A DNA stretch of 64,000 nucleotides from Flavihumibacter rivuli (GTDB lineage Bacteria > Bacteroidota > Bacteroidia > Chitinophagales > Chitinophagaceae). Each line of letters opens with the position of its first letter. The stretch's first letter is position 1. The stretch is taken from positions 2,198,001 to 2,262,000 of the forward strand of contig NZ_CP092334.1 of the NCBI RefSeq assembly GCF_018595685.2, written 5' to 3'. Made by a program: the position numbers and the translations under genes. The notes below the pieces were generated by a model that saw nothing but the letters and a program-made list of their open reading frames with translations, did no database searches and was not told the origin of the DNA. Shown piece by piece: positions 16,875 through 25,770 of the stretch.

Positions 16875-19800
16875 TTAGTTGCCTTTCTTGTCCTGTAAGG
16901 TGGCAGGCTTGGGAGCCAGTCCTTCCTTTTCCATAGCAGCCTGTACTTTGTTGTAGTACTGCTTATTCACCGCATCACTCTTAGCCTTGGCGTCGCCCAA
17001 TTCCTTCTTCAGCACATCCACGCGCTGCAACTGAAGGTTGCTGGGCCTCGATTCCTGGTTGGCAACGGCTGCATACACTTCGCTGATGCGTTCTCGCAAT
17101 TGCTCTTCATCCGCAAAAATGGATGCCTGCTTGGTGGCCAGTAAGGTAGCCCTCAGCTTCTCCAGGTCGCCATGGTAATCGTTCAACAGCTTCTTCACTT
17201 TGGCATTCTTCACCTTGTCAACATTATCCTTCACCATCTTCTGCTTGCCATTGATATCCTCTACCAAAGCATTCAGGTCAGCGTACATACCCATCAACTC
17301 GTTGGCCGTTTTGTACTGGGCTTCGCGGTCTGCCGTGGTGAAATCAGGGTTGGACGCATCATGCACCAGCTTGATCTTATCTGTATACTCCTTATTGCCT
17401 ACTTTCAGCTTCACGGTATAATCTCCCGGCATTACCATTGGGGCAGTGAATGCACCAAAATCCATCTTCTTACTACCGGCTGCAGCTTTGGGCGGGGTCA
17501 TGCGCATGTTCCAGAAAACCTTGTTCACACCCTTACGCTTCGAGCCAGGCATGGACTGCATCAGCTTTCCTTCTGCATCATAGATCTCCACTTTTACATC
17601 CCCGCTGCTCACCCTGTCCTTCAGGTAATACTGGATGGGTTGGATAGAGGCAGGGTTACCGCCATTCCATCCCCCTGTTGAAGGGAAACCGCCATCACCA
17701 TACTTACCCATATTGATGGCCATGGGCTGAGCCGGGAACATGTACACATCTTTTTCGAGAATGTCTGCCGTTAGGGCTCGCATGGGACTGATATCATCCA
17801 CCACGATCACCCCACGACCATGGGTACCCAGGATCAGGTCATGGGTCTTAGGATGGATCTGGATATCGCGCACCAATGCATATTCAGGGATCTTGTTCTT
17901 CATCCTGAACCAGCTGGCACCACCATCAACTGATGTAAAGAGTCCCATTTCCGTTCCGATGAACAGCAGGTCCTTATTCACCAGGTCCTCCCTCACTTTA
18001 TGGGCAAAGCCGGTGAATTCTTCACTCTTGAAAAGGGTCCAGGTCTTACCCATATCGGTCGACCTGGCCACATAGGTCTTGTGGTCTCCGTACATGTGGT
18101 TATCGAAAGTGGCATAGACCAGGTTCTTATCGAATCGGCTGGGTTCAACACTGCTCACCCAGGTTTGCGCAGGGATACCAGCAGCGGCATAGTTGGCTGC
18201 AACATTGGTCCAGGTCTTCCCGCCATCTGTGGTGTATTGCAGGTTACCATCATCGGTACCTACCCAGATGATGTTCTCATCCAGCGGAGATTCTGCGATG
18301 GTGAAGATAGTAGTATGGTTTTCAGCGGATGTATTATCGGCACTCAAACCACCACTGTTCTCCTGCTCCTGTTTCTTCTTGTCATTCGTGGTCAGGTCCG
18401 GGGAGATCCTTGTCCAGTTCGTTCCCTTATCGGTAGACTTGAACAGGTATTGTGCACCACAATAGAGGTTCTTTGGATTATTGGAACCAATATGAATCGG
18501 TGTATTCCAGTTCCACCTCAGTTTGCCTTCGTTTGCGCCTGCCTGTGGTTTGATGGTCACGCTCTTCAGGGTCTTCAGGTTTACGCGGGCCATGTTACCA
18601 CCCTGGTATTCTGCATAAGCGATATTGAGATCGGTTGGGTCAGGAACGGTCCAGAAACCATCTCCGCCATAAATGGCCTGCCAGTCACCATTGCCTACCC
18701 CACCGGGCTTGGAAGAGGGTGCCACCCAGGAGCCATTGTCCTGCAGGCCGCCATAGACCCTGTAAGGCTCATGGTTGTCCGCAGCAACATGGTAGAACTG
18801 TCCTACGGGCAGGTTCTGCACGAAGATCCAGGTCGCACCGCGGTCGAGGCTGATGTATACACCGCCATCGGTTCCCAGGTACATCTGGTTGGTGTTATTG
18901 GGATTGATCCAAAGCGCATGATGGTCACTGTGAACCCATCCGCCTTCGTTACTGGCTTCCGCGAAAGAGTAGCCTCCATCATCTGAATAAGAGAAGGAGA
19001 ATGCCGGGCGGTAAACACGCTTGGGATCCTTGGGATCGATCACCAGGGTGCTGAAGTAGAAAGGCCTAGACACCACATTGAGTGTGGCACTTTGTTGCTT
19101 CCAGCTTTCACCACCGTCTGAAGAAATATACAGTCCGGTCTCTTTAGCCTCAACAATAGCCAGCAGGTTATTGGGGGCGCTGGGCGCCAATGCAAGTGCT
19201 GTGCGACCGAATGGCTTGGCAGGTAATCCCTTGGTCAGTTCTTTCCAGGTCTTACCACCATCGGTGCTCTTGTAAATTCCGGAACCGTTACCACCTGAAT
19301 TGAAGAGGTAAGGCATGCGGCGGAATTCCCAGGTAGTCGCATAAACGATATTGGGGTTGGAGGGATCTACTGAAACATCAGCACATCCGGCCTTTTCGTT
19401 GATGTAAAGGATCTTATCCCAGGTCTTGCCGCCATCGGTTGACTTATACAGACCGCGGTGTTTGCTGTCGCTCCACAAAGGACCGGGAGCGGCAACATAG
19501 ATATTGTTGGTATTGGCTGGATCGATAACGATCTTGGCAATATGCTCAGTACTATCGAGGCCAACGCGGGTCCAGTTATCACCGGCATCGGTGGATTTAT
19601 ACAATCCCACGCCAATGGAAACAGAGTTACGCATATTGCTTTCCCCGGTACCAACGAAAACCACTTTGGGGTTCTTTTGGTCAACCGCGATAGCGCCGAT
19701 GCTCTGGCAGTTCTTATCGAAAATGGGTTTGAAAGAGGCACCGGCATTGGTGCTCTTCCATACACCGCCACCTGCAGTTCCAACATAGATGGTCTTGCCA

Positions 19801-19964
19801 TCATTGTTCACGCCTTCGATGGCGGAGATACGGCCACTCATAGTGCCCGGGCCAAGCCATCGGGCTTCCATCATGCCGAAAGTGGCAGAAGAAACTTTGG
19901 AAGATTGCGCGATTGCTCCTGTAAGTGCAAAGGAGCCCGCGAAGAATAGAAGGATTCTTTTCAT
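16875..19964 (-). CDS. VPS10/sortilin-like Asp-box propeller protein, secreted (paralog 2)
   Basis: This 1,029-residue protein has a signal peptide (MKRILLFFAGSFALTGAIAQ) and about eleven Asp-box repeats (KSTDGGKTW twice, ISSDGGESW, YTTDGGKTW, RSTDMGKTW, TSVDGGASW) from about residue 65 to 690. A beta segment and a Lys/Glu-rich helical tail follow. The order of domains and many words (GGGVWK, STDGGKTW, ISPDLTTNDK) are shared with the 1,043-residue protein at 10949-14080, so the two are paralogs. The ISPDLTTND segment is present in both and looks family-specific. The likely role is binding or processing of proteins or glycans at the cell surface. No enzyme motif is visible. Confidence 0.83.
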   Translation of the reverse strand: MKRILLFFAGSFALTGAIAQSSKVSSATFGMMEARWLGPGTMSGRISAIEGVNNDGKTIYVGTAGGGVWKSTNAGASFKPIFDKNCQSIGAIAVDQKNPKVVFVGTGESNMRNSVSIGVGLYKSTDAGDNWTRVGLDSTEHIAKIVIDPANTNNIYVAAPGPLWSDSKHRGLYKSTDGGKTWDKILYINEKAGCADVSVDPSNPNIVYATTWEFRRMPYLFNSGGNGSGIYKSTDGGKTWKELTKGLPAKPFGRTALALAPSAPNNLLAIVEAKETGLYISSDGGESWKQQSATLNVVSRPFYFSTLVIDPKDPKRVYRPAFSFSYSDDGGYSFAEASNEGGWVHSDHHALWINPNNTNQMYLGTDGGVYISLDRGATWIFVQNLPVGQFYHVAADNHEPYRVYGGLQDNGSWVAPSSKPGGVGNGDWQAIYGGDGFWTVPDPTDLNIAYAEYQGGNMARVNLKTLKSVTIKPQAGANEGKLRWNWNTPIHIGSNNPKNLYCGAQYLFKSTDKGTNWTRISPDLTTNDKKKQEQENSGGLSADNTSAENHTTIFTIAESPLDENIIWVGTDDGNLQYTTDGGKTWTNVAANYAAAGIPAQTWVSSVEPSRFDKNLVYATFDNHMYGDHKTYVARSTDMGKTWTLFKSEEFTGFAHKVREDLVNKDLLFIGTEMGLFTSVDGGASWFRMKNKIPEYALVRDIQIHPKTHDLILGTHGRGVIVVDDISPMRALTADILEKDVYMFPAQPMAINMGKYGDGGFPSTGGWNGGNPASIQPIQYYLKDRVSSGDVKVEIYDAEGKLMQSMPGSKRKGVNKVFWNMRMTPPKAAAGSKKMDFGAFTAPMVMPGDYTVKLKVGNKEYTDKIKLVHDASNPDFTTADREAQYKTANELMGMYADLNALVEDINGKQKMVKDNVDKVKNAKVKKLLNDYHGDLEKLRATLLATKQASIFADEEQLRERISEVYAAVANQESRPSNLQLQRVDVLKKELGDAKAKSDAVNKQYYNKVQAAMEKEGLAPKPATLQDKKGN

Positions 19965-19997
19965 AAGCAGAAGAAAAGTAGTTTAATGGAAATAAGA

Positions 19998-20021
19998 AGC
20001 CCGGATGATTGTTTCCGGGCT
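19998..20021 (-). terminator. short hairpin, possible attenuator
   Basis: AGCCCGGA (19998-20005) pairs with TCCGGGCT (20014-20021). It lies between the LolA-like gene ending at 20040 and the VPS10-like gene starting at 19964 on the minus strand. The following T content is low, so it may only weaken read-through. Confidence 0.5.
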
Positions 20022-20039
20022 CTGGCATGCAAGGGGAAT

Positions 20040-20750
20040 TTAGTTGGCCGGTTTGAAGATATTCTCGTCAACCGCCTTATTGATCTCAACTTTCTTAACG
20101 ATCATCTCACCAAATGGAAGGGTAATGCTCATAGGCACCACAATACCTTCGGGAAGCTTTTGGAAGTTGCTGAAGTTGGTGGTCACTTCAACTTCCTGGC
20201 CATTGGCCTTCTGCTTGGTGATGGAACGAAGCATGTAATAAGTGGCCGGATCGATGAAATAGGTATCGGTCTTACCACTCTTATGTGTAACCTTCAGCTT
20301 GAAGCATTCAGTACCATCAACATCTTCCTTACCAAGGTACTCTACAGAATGTCCTTTTGCCTTGTAGTCAATGAGCACCCCCTGGGCATCCAGTTGGTCG
20401 GCAGATTCCTTCACCATTTCCTCAGTGGCTGGTTCAGCCTTGGTCTGGCCCTGGAAAGGCATATAGTTCCAACCGGCAGATGGGGTGATGATGGTATATC
20501 CGGTCATACCCATTACAGAAATGTCCTGGCGAGCACCTTTACCGTTCAATACTGTGGAAACGACAGTTACGTCAGCACCCTGTACGGTGAGATTACCTTC
20601 AGTGACTACACTATTCACCTTCTTCCAGTTGTCCTTACCGCCAATGGCAGCGATATGCTTATCAACGATCTCGTCCGCAGATTGTGCTTGTACAGTCAAT
20701 ACGCTCATCAGGGTCACGATCCCTGCTAATGCAAACTTTACTAATTTCAT
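20040..20750 (-). CDS. periplasmic LolA-like protein (paralog A)
   Basis: This 236-residue protein has a signal peptide ending near TVQAQS. The mature part begins ADEIVDKHIAAIGGKDNW and is a predicted all-beta chain with TYFIDPATYYMLRSITKQ near residue 165, as in Bacteroidota outer-membrane lipoprotein-sorting (LolA/LolB-fold) proteins. Such folds hold lipids or hydrophobic ligands in the periplasm; the actual ligand is unknown. The protein at 20795-21541 has the same layout (DEVIAKYVEAIGGKEK, YFIDPSTYYIMHETRK), so the two genes are tandem duplicates 44 bp apart and probably co-transcribed. Confidence 0.75.
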   Translation of the reverse strand: MKLVKFALAGIVTLMSVLTVQAQSADEIVDKHIAAIGGKDNWKKVNSVVTEGNLTVQGADVTVVSTVLNGKGARQDISVMGMTGYTIITPSAGWNYMPFQGQTKAEPATEEMVKESADQLDAQGVLIDYKAKGHSVEYLGKEDVDGTECFKLKVTHKSGKTDTYFIDPATYYMLRSITKQKANGQEVEVTTNFSNFQKLPEGIVVPMSITLPFGEMIVKKVEINKAVDENIFKPAN

Positions 20751-20794
20751 TTTTTTAGTTTTGAAATGGATGGTTTAATTGGTTTCAGTATTCG

Positions 20795-21541
20795 TTATTC
20801 AGGTTTGTACATTTTAGGATCCACTGGCTTGTTCACCTCGATCTTCTCGTAGGTCATGGAACCGCCCATGCCGCCTCTTGTTACAGAGTAAGCGAAAACA
20901 TAGCCGTCATCGGTCTTGCGGTAGTCGGAATAATCGATGCGCATTTCCTGGTCTCCCTGACCACCGCCTGGTCTGCGGCCGCCGCCACCCATCATGCCAC
21001 CACCTTTGCGGGTTTCGTGCATGATATAATAAGTGGAGGGGTCGATGAAATAAGTGATGTCATTTCCGGAGTTCAGGGTAAGTTTCACCTTGTAATATTC
21101 CACCCCATCAACGGCCTCCTTGCCGATCAGTTCTGCTTTATGGCCTTTGGCGGCATAATCCACCAATGGGCCAGCACAATCCAGTTCCGACTGGGCCATC
21201 TTAACACGGTCTTCAGGGATAGCTTCAAACTTGCCACCGTTGCGCGGATTGGAGAACCAACCCTGCTTATCGGTTACGAGGAAGGTAAAGCTGCCCATCC
21301 CGAAAGAAGTTTCGGTACGCATCAGTTGTTTATCAACCTTGGTCACCTTGGTGGTGATCTCACTTCCATTCTGCATTACGGCCACCCCTTCCATATAAAC
21401 AGACTTGATGCTGCTCAGTTTCTCTTTTCCCCCAATCGCTTCCACGTATTTGGCGATCACCTCGTCAACAGTCTGGGCTTGTGCAGTAAATAGAGTCAGG
21501 GTAAGGCAGCAGGCAAAGGCTGCAGTTAACCATTTGGGCAT
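20795..21541 (-). CDS. periplasmic LolA-like protein (paralog B) with Gly-rich insert
   Basis: This 248-residue protein has a signal peptide (LTLFTAQAQT) and the same fold markers as its downstream neighbour: VIAKYVEAIGGKEKL at the mature N-terminus and TYFIDPSTYYIMHETRK near residue 180. It differs by a Gly/Arg-rich insert (GGGMMGGGGRRPGGGQG) directly after that segment, which probably forms a flexible loop. It is the first gene of the minus-strand cluster. A CAAATTTA box at 21562-21569 (TAAATTTG on the minus strand) may be its promoter -7 element. Confidence 0.74.
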   Translation of the reverse strand: MPKWLTAAFACCLTLTLFTAQAQTVDEVIAKYVEAIGGKEKLSSIKSVYMEGVAVMQNGSEITTKVTKVDKQLMRTETSFGMGSFTFLVTDKQGWFSNPRNGGKFEAIPEDRVKMAQSELDCAGPLVDYAAKGHKAELIGKEAVDGVEYYKVKLTLNSGNDITYFIDPSTYYIMHETRKGGGMMGGGGRRPGGGQGDQEMRIDYSDYRKTDDGYVFAYSVTRGGMGGSMTYEKIEVNKPVDPKMYKPE

Positions 21542-21561
21542 AACAGATTAATTTATTCAGT

Positions 21562-21569
21562 CAAATTTA
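21562..21569 (-). promoter_or_regulatory. putative Bacteroidota -7 box
   Basis: The minus strand reads TAAATTTG, an exact match to TAnnTTTG, 20 bp before the start codon at 21541. No good -33 TTTG lies at the usual distance, so this is tentative. Confidence 0.35.
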
Positions 21570-21680
21570 ACCGTAAATACTACTATTTGTTAGCCTTTCA
21601 ACCATTTCCTTACACCACCCACCATAATTATGGTAAAATCTATGGTTTATGGGTAAAATGGATAGAAAAATTGCCGACAC

Positions 21681-21757
21681 GTCGGAGACGGGTCGGAGAC
21701 GGGTCGGAGACGGGTCGGAGACGGGTCGGAGACGGGTCGGACCTGCGTCCGACCCGT
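21681..21757 (+). repeat. 11-bp minisatellite ending in a perfect 11-bp stem-loop
   Basis: Five perfect copies of GTCGGAGACGG run from 21681 to 21735, with a sixth partial unit. The partial unit forms the left arm of ACGGGTCGGAC / GTCCGACCCGT (21732-21742 and 21747-21757) with a 4-nt loop. The array lies 40 bp before the adenine deaminase start, in the divergent promoter region. Confidence 0.9.
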
Positions 21758-21796
21758 GAGTGGGAAGGGAGTGGTACATTAGCGTAAAAATCGGGC

Positions 21797-23422
21797 ATGG
21801 CCATACAGGGGAATATCATCGATATTTTGAACAGGAATATCTTCTTTGGCGAGCTGTACATCAGCAATGGCCGCATTGAGAAAATACGACACCTTTCGGA
21901 TGGTATCAATACGGCAGCCAGTTTTATCTGCCCGGGATTCATTGATGCCCATGTGCATATCGAAAGCTCCATGCTGGTACCAACCGCTTTTGCCCAGCTG
22001 GCAGTAGTGCACGGAACGGTGGCCACCATCAGCGACCCGCACGAGATCGCCAATGTCTGCGGGGAAGCCGGGGTCCTCTTCATGATCGAGAACGGCAAGA
22101 AGGTCCCTTTTAAATTCCATTTCGGCGCGCCCAGTTGTGTACCGGCAACAGTATTCGAGACGGCCGGTGCCACCCTCGATGCGGATGCGGTCACCCGACT
22201 GCTGGAAAGGGAGGATATCTACTATCTCAGCGAAATGATGAATTTCCCGGGCGTGCTGAACAAGGACCCCGAGGTATTGCAGAAGATCGCGGCGGCCCAT
22301 GCCCTCAACAAACCGGTCGATGGCCATGCACCGGGACTGAGGGGAGAAACGGCCAAAGCTTATATTGAAGCGGGTATCAGTACCGACCATGAATGTTTCA
22401 CCCGCGAAGAAGCCATGGATAAACTGAAATATGGCATGAAGATCATCATCAGGGAGGGCAGTGCAGCAAAGAACTTCGAAGCCCTCGTTGGCCTGCTGGA
22501 GGAACACCCGGATGAGATCATGTTCTGCTCCGATGACAAGCACCCCGACAGCCTGGCACTGGGTCATATCAACCAGCTCTGCGCCCGGGCCGTTGACCAT
22601 GAGATAGACCTGTTCAATGTGCTGAAAGCGGCCTGCATCAATCCCGTACTGCATTATAATATGGAAGTGGGCATTTTGCGGGAAGGCGACCCGGCCGACT
22701 TCATCATCCTCAATGACCTCGACAATTTCCAGGTATTGGCCACCTATATCAATGGGGAACTGGTTGCCGAAAAAGGCAAGAGCCTGATCCCTGACCTGCC
22801 CTGCCACCTCATCAACCAATTCAATTGCCAGCCCCGCACCATCGGTGACCTCAAGGTACCGGAGGATGCCCCATTAAAACCTGCGATTGAGGCGTTGGAT
22901 GGACAACTGATCACGAATGCCATTCCTATTACTAAGGTAGACCTGATCAACAAGGATGGCAATCTCTGCAGCAACCCGGCAAAGGACCTCTTAAAGATGG
23001 TGGTAGTGAACCGCTATAACGATGCCCCGGTGGCCATAGGCTTTGTGAAGAATTTCGGCTTCAAAAGGGGCGCGATCGCTTCTTCGGTTGCCCATGACAG
23101 TCATAATATTATTGCAGTTGGGGTGGATGATGAGAGCATTTGCGAGGCCATTAACCTGGTGATCCGGGAAAAGGGCGGGGTGAGCTGTGTGGACCGTGAT
23201 AAGGGCGCTGTACTTCCGCTGCCGGTCGCAGGTCTCATGAGTGCCGACAATGGTTACGAAGTGGCGAAGTCCTATACCGAGATCGACCTGATGGCCAAGC
23301 ACCTTGGATCCAGGCTGGGTGCACCATTCATGACGCTCTCCTTTATGGCGCTACTGGTGATCCCGCACCTGAAGCTGAGCGACAAGGGGCTTTTCGACGG
23401 CGATCGATTCCAATTTTGCTGA
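21797..23422 (+). CDS. ade: adenine deaminase
   Basis: This 541-residue amidohydrolase converts adenine to hypoxanthine and ammonia in purine salvage. The metal site is visible in [15 protein letters not shown] (about residues 46-60), with later ligands in VDGHAPGL (about 175) and the TDHECF segment. The C-terminal third, with [14 protein letters not shown] and [10 protein letters not shown], is specific to Ade-type deaminases and separates them from dihydroorotases. Length is close to the family norm (about 540-590). The leader contains the 11-bp minisatellite and stem-loop, so expression could be affected by repeat number. The gene appears monocistronic. Confidence 0.93.
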   Translation: MAIQGNIIDILNRNIFFGELYISNGRIEKIRHLSDGINTAASFICPGFIDAHVHIESSMLVPTAFAQLAVVHGTVATISDPHEIANVCGEAGVLFMIENGKKVPFKFHFGAPSCVPATVFETAGATLDADAVTRLLEREDIYYLSEMMNFPGVLNKDPEVLQKIAAAHALNKPVDGHAPGLRGETAKAYIEAGISTDHECFTREEAMDKLKYGMKIIIREGSAAKNFEALVGLLEEHPDEIMFCSDDKHPDSLALGHINQLCARAVDHEIDLFNVLKAACINPVLHYNMEVGILREGDPADFIILNDLDNFQVLATYINGELVAEKGKSLIPDLPCHLINQFNCQPRTIGDLKVPEDAPLKPAIEALDGQLITNAIPITKVDLINKDGNLCSNPAKDLLKMVVVNRYNDAPVAIGFVKNFGFKRGAIASSVAHDSHNIIAVGVDDESICEAINLVIREKGGVSCVDRDKGAVLPLPVAGLMSADNGYEVAKSYTEIDLMAKHLGSRLGAPFMTLSFMALLVIPHLKLSDKGLFDGDRFQFC

Positions 23423-23530
23423 GGCCGGGAATTTTCACCGACCCATTTCCGCAGTTCACCGAATAATAGCATGCAATAACCTATGAAGCCTTGACCCGGG
23501 GTGGCATTGACAATAGTTTTGGTAAAAAAT

Positions 23531-24310
23531 ATGACAATGAAACCCCAACAACCTATCACCAATAACCAAGACAACATGATAAAAGAAAAAGGCGTACTGG
23601 CTGGTATCTTCCTGATCGCGATCGCCGGCCTCCTTATTGCCAATGAATACGGAGTGGTTTTTCTCCCCGGTTGGTTGTTCAGCTGGCCCATGATCCTGAT
23701 CGCAGTGGGCGTTTTCTCGGGTATCAGTAACGGGTTCCGCAATGCTGGCTTCATGGTGCCCATCCTGATCGGACTATTCTTCCTGATCAGGAAGGAATTC
23801 CCCGGACTTATCCCGAGGAACCTGATCGTCCCCATCTTCCTCATGGCTTTCGGAGCATGGCTGATCTTCAAGCCTAAGGGCTGGAGTGGAAGACATTCCT
23901 GCAGGAAGAATCGGGGCATCTTCGATACTACCGGTACCAGCACGGAAGAAATTACCCCCAGTGATATTTTCAATGGCGATAAGATCGATGAAGGCGTGGT
24001 ATTTGGCAGCACCCGCAAGCATGTGGTAACCAAGAATTTCCGGGGTGGTGAGATCTCTGCTGTTTTCGGCAGCAGCGAAGTGAACCTCACCCAGGCAGAA
24101 CTCATCGATAACAATATACTCCTAGAACTCAATGCTGTTTTCGGCAGTGTGAAGCTCATCGTCCCGCCCCATTGGACCCTCAAGATGGAAAATTCTGCGG
24201 TACTGGGCGGTATAGAAGACAAGCGTCCGCAGCATTCCATTTATTCGGATAAGACACTCTACCTGAAGAACAGTGCAGTATTTGGCGGCATTGAGATCGT
24301 TCAGGGCTGA
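23531..24310 (+). CDS. LiaF-like membrane protein
   Basis: The product is about 259 residues from the ATG at 23531; an ATG at 23576 is also possible and the frame extends to a GTG at 23501. The first half has about four membrane helices (GVLAGIFLIAIAGLLIAN, FSWPMILIAVGVFSG, FMVPILIGLFFLI and IVPIFLMAFGAWLIF), as in DUF5668/LiaF N-termini. The second half is a beta-helix-like domain with repeated FGS/FGG turns (VVFGSTRKH, AVFGSSEVN, AVFGSVKLI, AVFGGIEIV), as in LiaF C-terminal domains. In Firmicutes LiaF restrains a two-component system that senses cell-envelope stress. Here a DUF4288-like gene and a LytS/LytTR pair follow on the same strand, which suggests a comparable role (inference). Confidence 0.8.
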   Translation: MTMKPQQPITNNQDNMIKEKGVLAGIFLIAIAGLLIANEYGVVFLPGWLFSWPMILIAVGVFSGISNGFRNAGFMVPILIGLFFLIRKEFPGLIPRNLIVPIFLMAFGAWLIFKPKGWSGRHSCRKNRGIFDTTGTSTEEITPSDIFNGDKIDEGVVFGSTRKHVVTKNFRGGEISAVFGSSEVNLTQAELIDNNILLELNAVFGSVKLIVPPHWTLKMENSAVLGGIEDKRPQHSIYSDKTLYLKNSAVFGGIEIVQG

Positions 24311-24342
24311 ACCTACCAACCATTAACCAAAACTTCATCCTT

Positions 24343-24696
24343 ATGGAATGGTTCATAGCTAAACTGGTCTACCAGATCATTTGCGGCGATGGAGACCACA
24401 CTCCCCAATTTGATGAACAGATGAGACTAGTGCAGGCAAATGCCTATGCCGAAGCTTATGAGAAGGCCTGTCGACTGGGAAAGCAGGAAGCAACCAGTTT
24501 CACCAATGATCGCAGCCAACTCGTTCAATGGCAATTTGTGGATGTACCGGAACTGATCCATATCGATAATTTCATGGATGGCGCAGAAATATGCAGCCGC
24601 ATCCATGAAGAAGCCAGCGGTGCCCATTACCGGGATGCCATTGTACAAAAAGCCATGATGGTAAGCAAAAGGACACCCCTACCCTTTCTCCCTTAA
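24343..24696 (+). CDS. DUF4288-like small protein
   Basis: This 117-residue cytoplasmic protein has the pattern WFIAKLVYQI...QFDEQMRLV.A...AEAYEKA...G..E...F.N......QWQFVDVPELIHI, which I recognise as similar to DUF4288. The function of that family is unknown. It starts 32 bp after the LiaF-like gene and ends 15 bp before the histidine kinase start, so all four genes probably form one operon. There is no signal peptide or membrane segment. The assignment rests on recalled pattern only. Confidence 0.65.
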   Translation: MEWFIAKLVYQIICGDGDHTPQFDEQMRLVQANAYAEAYEKACRLGKQEATSFTNDRSQLVQWQFVDVPELIHIDNFMDGAEICSRIHEEASGAHYRDAIVQKAMMVSKRTPLPFLP

Positions 24697-24711
24697 ACCA
24701 GAACCAAACAA

Positions 24712-25770
24712 TTGAACAACCAACACTTCCATATCACCACCATCAGGCGCGTTTACTATGGCCTCCTTGCTTTGGTCTTTTTCGGTCATGCCTGGCTGTT
24801 ATATGTTGCTGGTTTCAGCTGGAACAATACCATTACCGAAAGCCTGCTGAATACCCTGACGCTGGGAGGATCCGGATTCATCCTATTCCAGGTCTTCCGT
24901 TACTACCTCCCATCCAGGGAAAGGTTCTGGAGCGTGCTGCTGGTGATCCATATCCTTACCGCCATCACCACCCTGGTGCAATCCATATTGCTGAATATTT
25001 TCCTGCAGCGTTACCCCGGGATGGAATCGCATTTAACCGAAACCATTGTCCCGCGGATCTGCCTTACCCTGCTCTGGAACAGCCTGGTGGCCTTCCTCTC
25101 CATGGCCATCAAAGCCAGCAGGGATAACAGCATGCAAGCCCAAAGGGTGAGGGATGTGGAGCAGTTTGCGAAGGATGCTGAATTATTTCGGTTGCGCCAG
25201 CAACTCCAACCCCATTTCCTGTACAACAGCCTCAACTCCATTAATGCCCTGATCGGTATCCAACCGGAGAAAGCCAGGGAAATGGTAGGGCAACTTTCCG
25301 ATTTCCTTCGTTCAACAGTGAAGGTGGACGATAGCCAATTGTCTACATTGAAAGAAGAACTGGAACAATTGAACCTCTACCTCAACATCGAAAAACTGAG
25401 GTTTGGCCATCGCCTGCAAGCCAGCATTAGCGCCGCTGCACCGACTGATGAAGCGAAGCTGCCTGCACTGATCCTCCAACCGCTGGTGGAGAACGCCATC
25501 AAGTATGGCCTGTACGATACCCTGGAAACCGTTGACATCACGATTGAAGCAACACTAAATGATAAGCAATTGGTGGTAAGTGTTTGTAACCCTTTTGACC
25601 CGGTAACATCTACTGCCCACAAAGGGACGGGCTTCGGGTTGAACGGGATCAGGAAAAGGCTTTACCTGCTGTATGGCCGGAATGATTTACTCACCACCAC
25701 TTCAGAAAACGGTCGCTTTTGCGCCACCGTCCTAATCCCCCAACTACATGTACAAAGCGATAATAATTGA
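24712..25770 (+). CDS. LytS-type sensor histidine kinase
   Basis: This 352-residue protein has four hydrophobic segments in residues 12-135, a short coiled linker (about 140-160) and the LytS core. The phosphoacceptor motif is QLQPHFLYNSLN (His168), and the ATP-binding N-box is LILQPLVENAIKYGL (about 255-270), followed by GTGFGLNGIRKRL. The only start within reach of the upstream stop codon is TTG at 24712, since no ATG lies between 24694 and the first membrane helix. It is followed by an overlapping LytTR response regulator and preceded by the LiaF-like and DUF4288-like genes. Confidence 0.9.
   Translation: MNNQHFHITTIRRVYYGLLALVFFGHAWLLYVAGFSWNNTITESLLNTLTLGGSGFILFQVFRYYLPSRERFWSVLLVIHILTAITTLVQSILLNIFLQRYPGMESHLTETIVPRICLTLLWNSLVAFLSMAIKASRDNSMQAQRVRDVEQFAKDAELFRLRQQLQPHFLYNSLNSINALIGIQPEKAREMVGQLSDFLRSTVKVDDSQLSTLKEELEQLNLYLNIEKLRFGHRLQASISAAAPTDEAKLPALILQPLVENAIKYGLYDTLETVDITIEATLNDKQLVVSVCNPFDPVTSTAHKGTGFGLNGIRKRLYLLYGRNDLLTTTSENGRFCATVLIPQLHVQSDNN

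Noticed and set aside
18000-18986. 328-codon plus-strand frame opposite the VPS10-like gene
   Set aside because: No homology-like motifs, and the opposite strand encodes clear Asp-box repeats.
21587-21787. Short plus-strand frame with RRRVGDGSETGRRR
   Set aside because: Translation of the 11-bp minisatellite, not a protein.
21779-22819. 346-codon minus-strand frame opposite adenine deaminase
   Set aside because: It is antisense to a well-supported gene, its codons make no family-like protein, and it reflects codon bias of ade.
23272-24240. 322-codon minus-strand frame
   Set aside because: It runs across the ends of ade and the LiaF-like gene on the other strand and has no recognisable domain.
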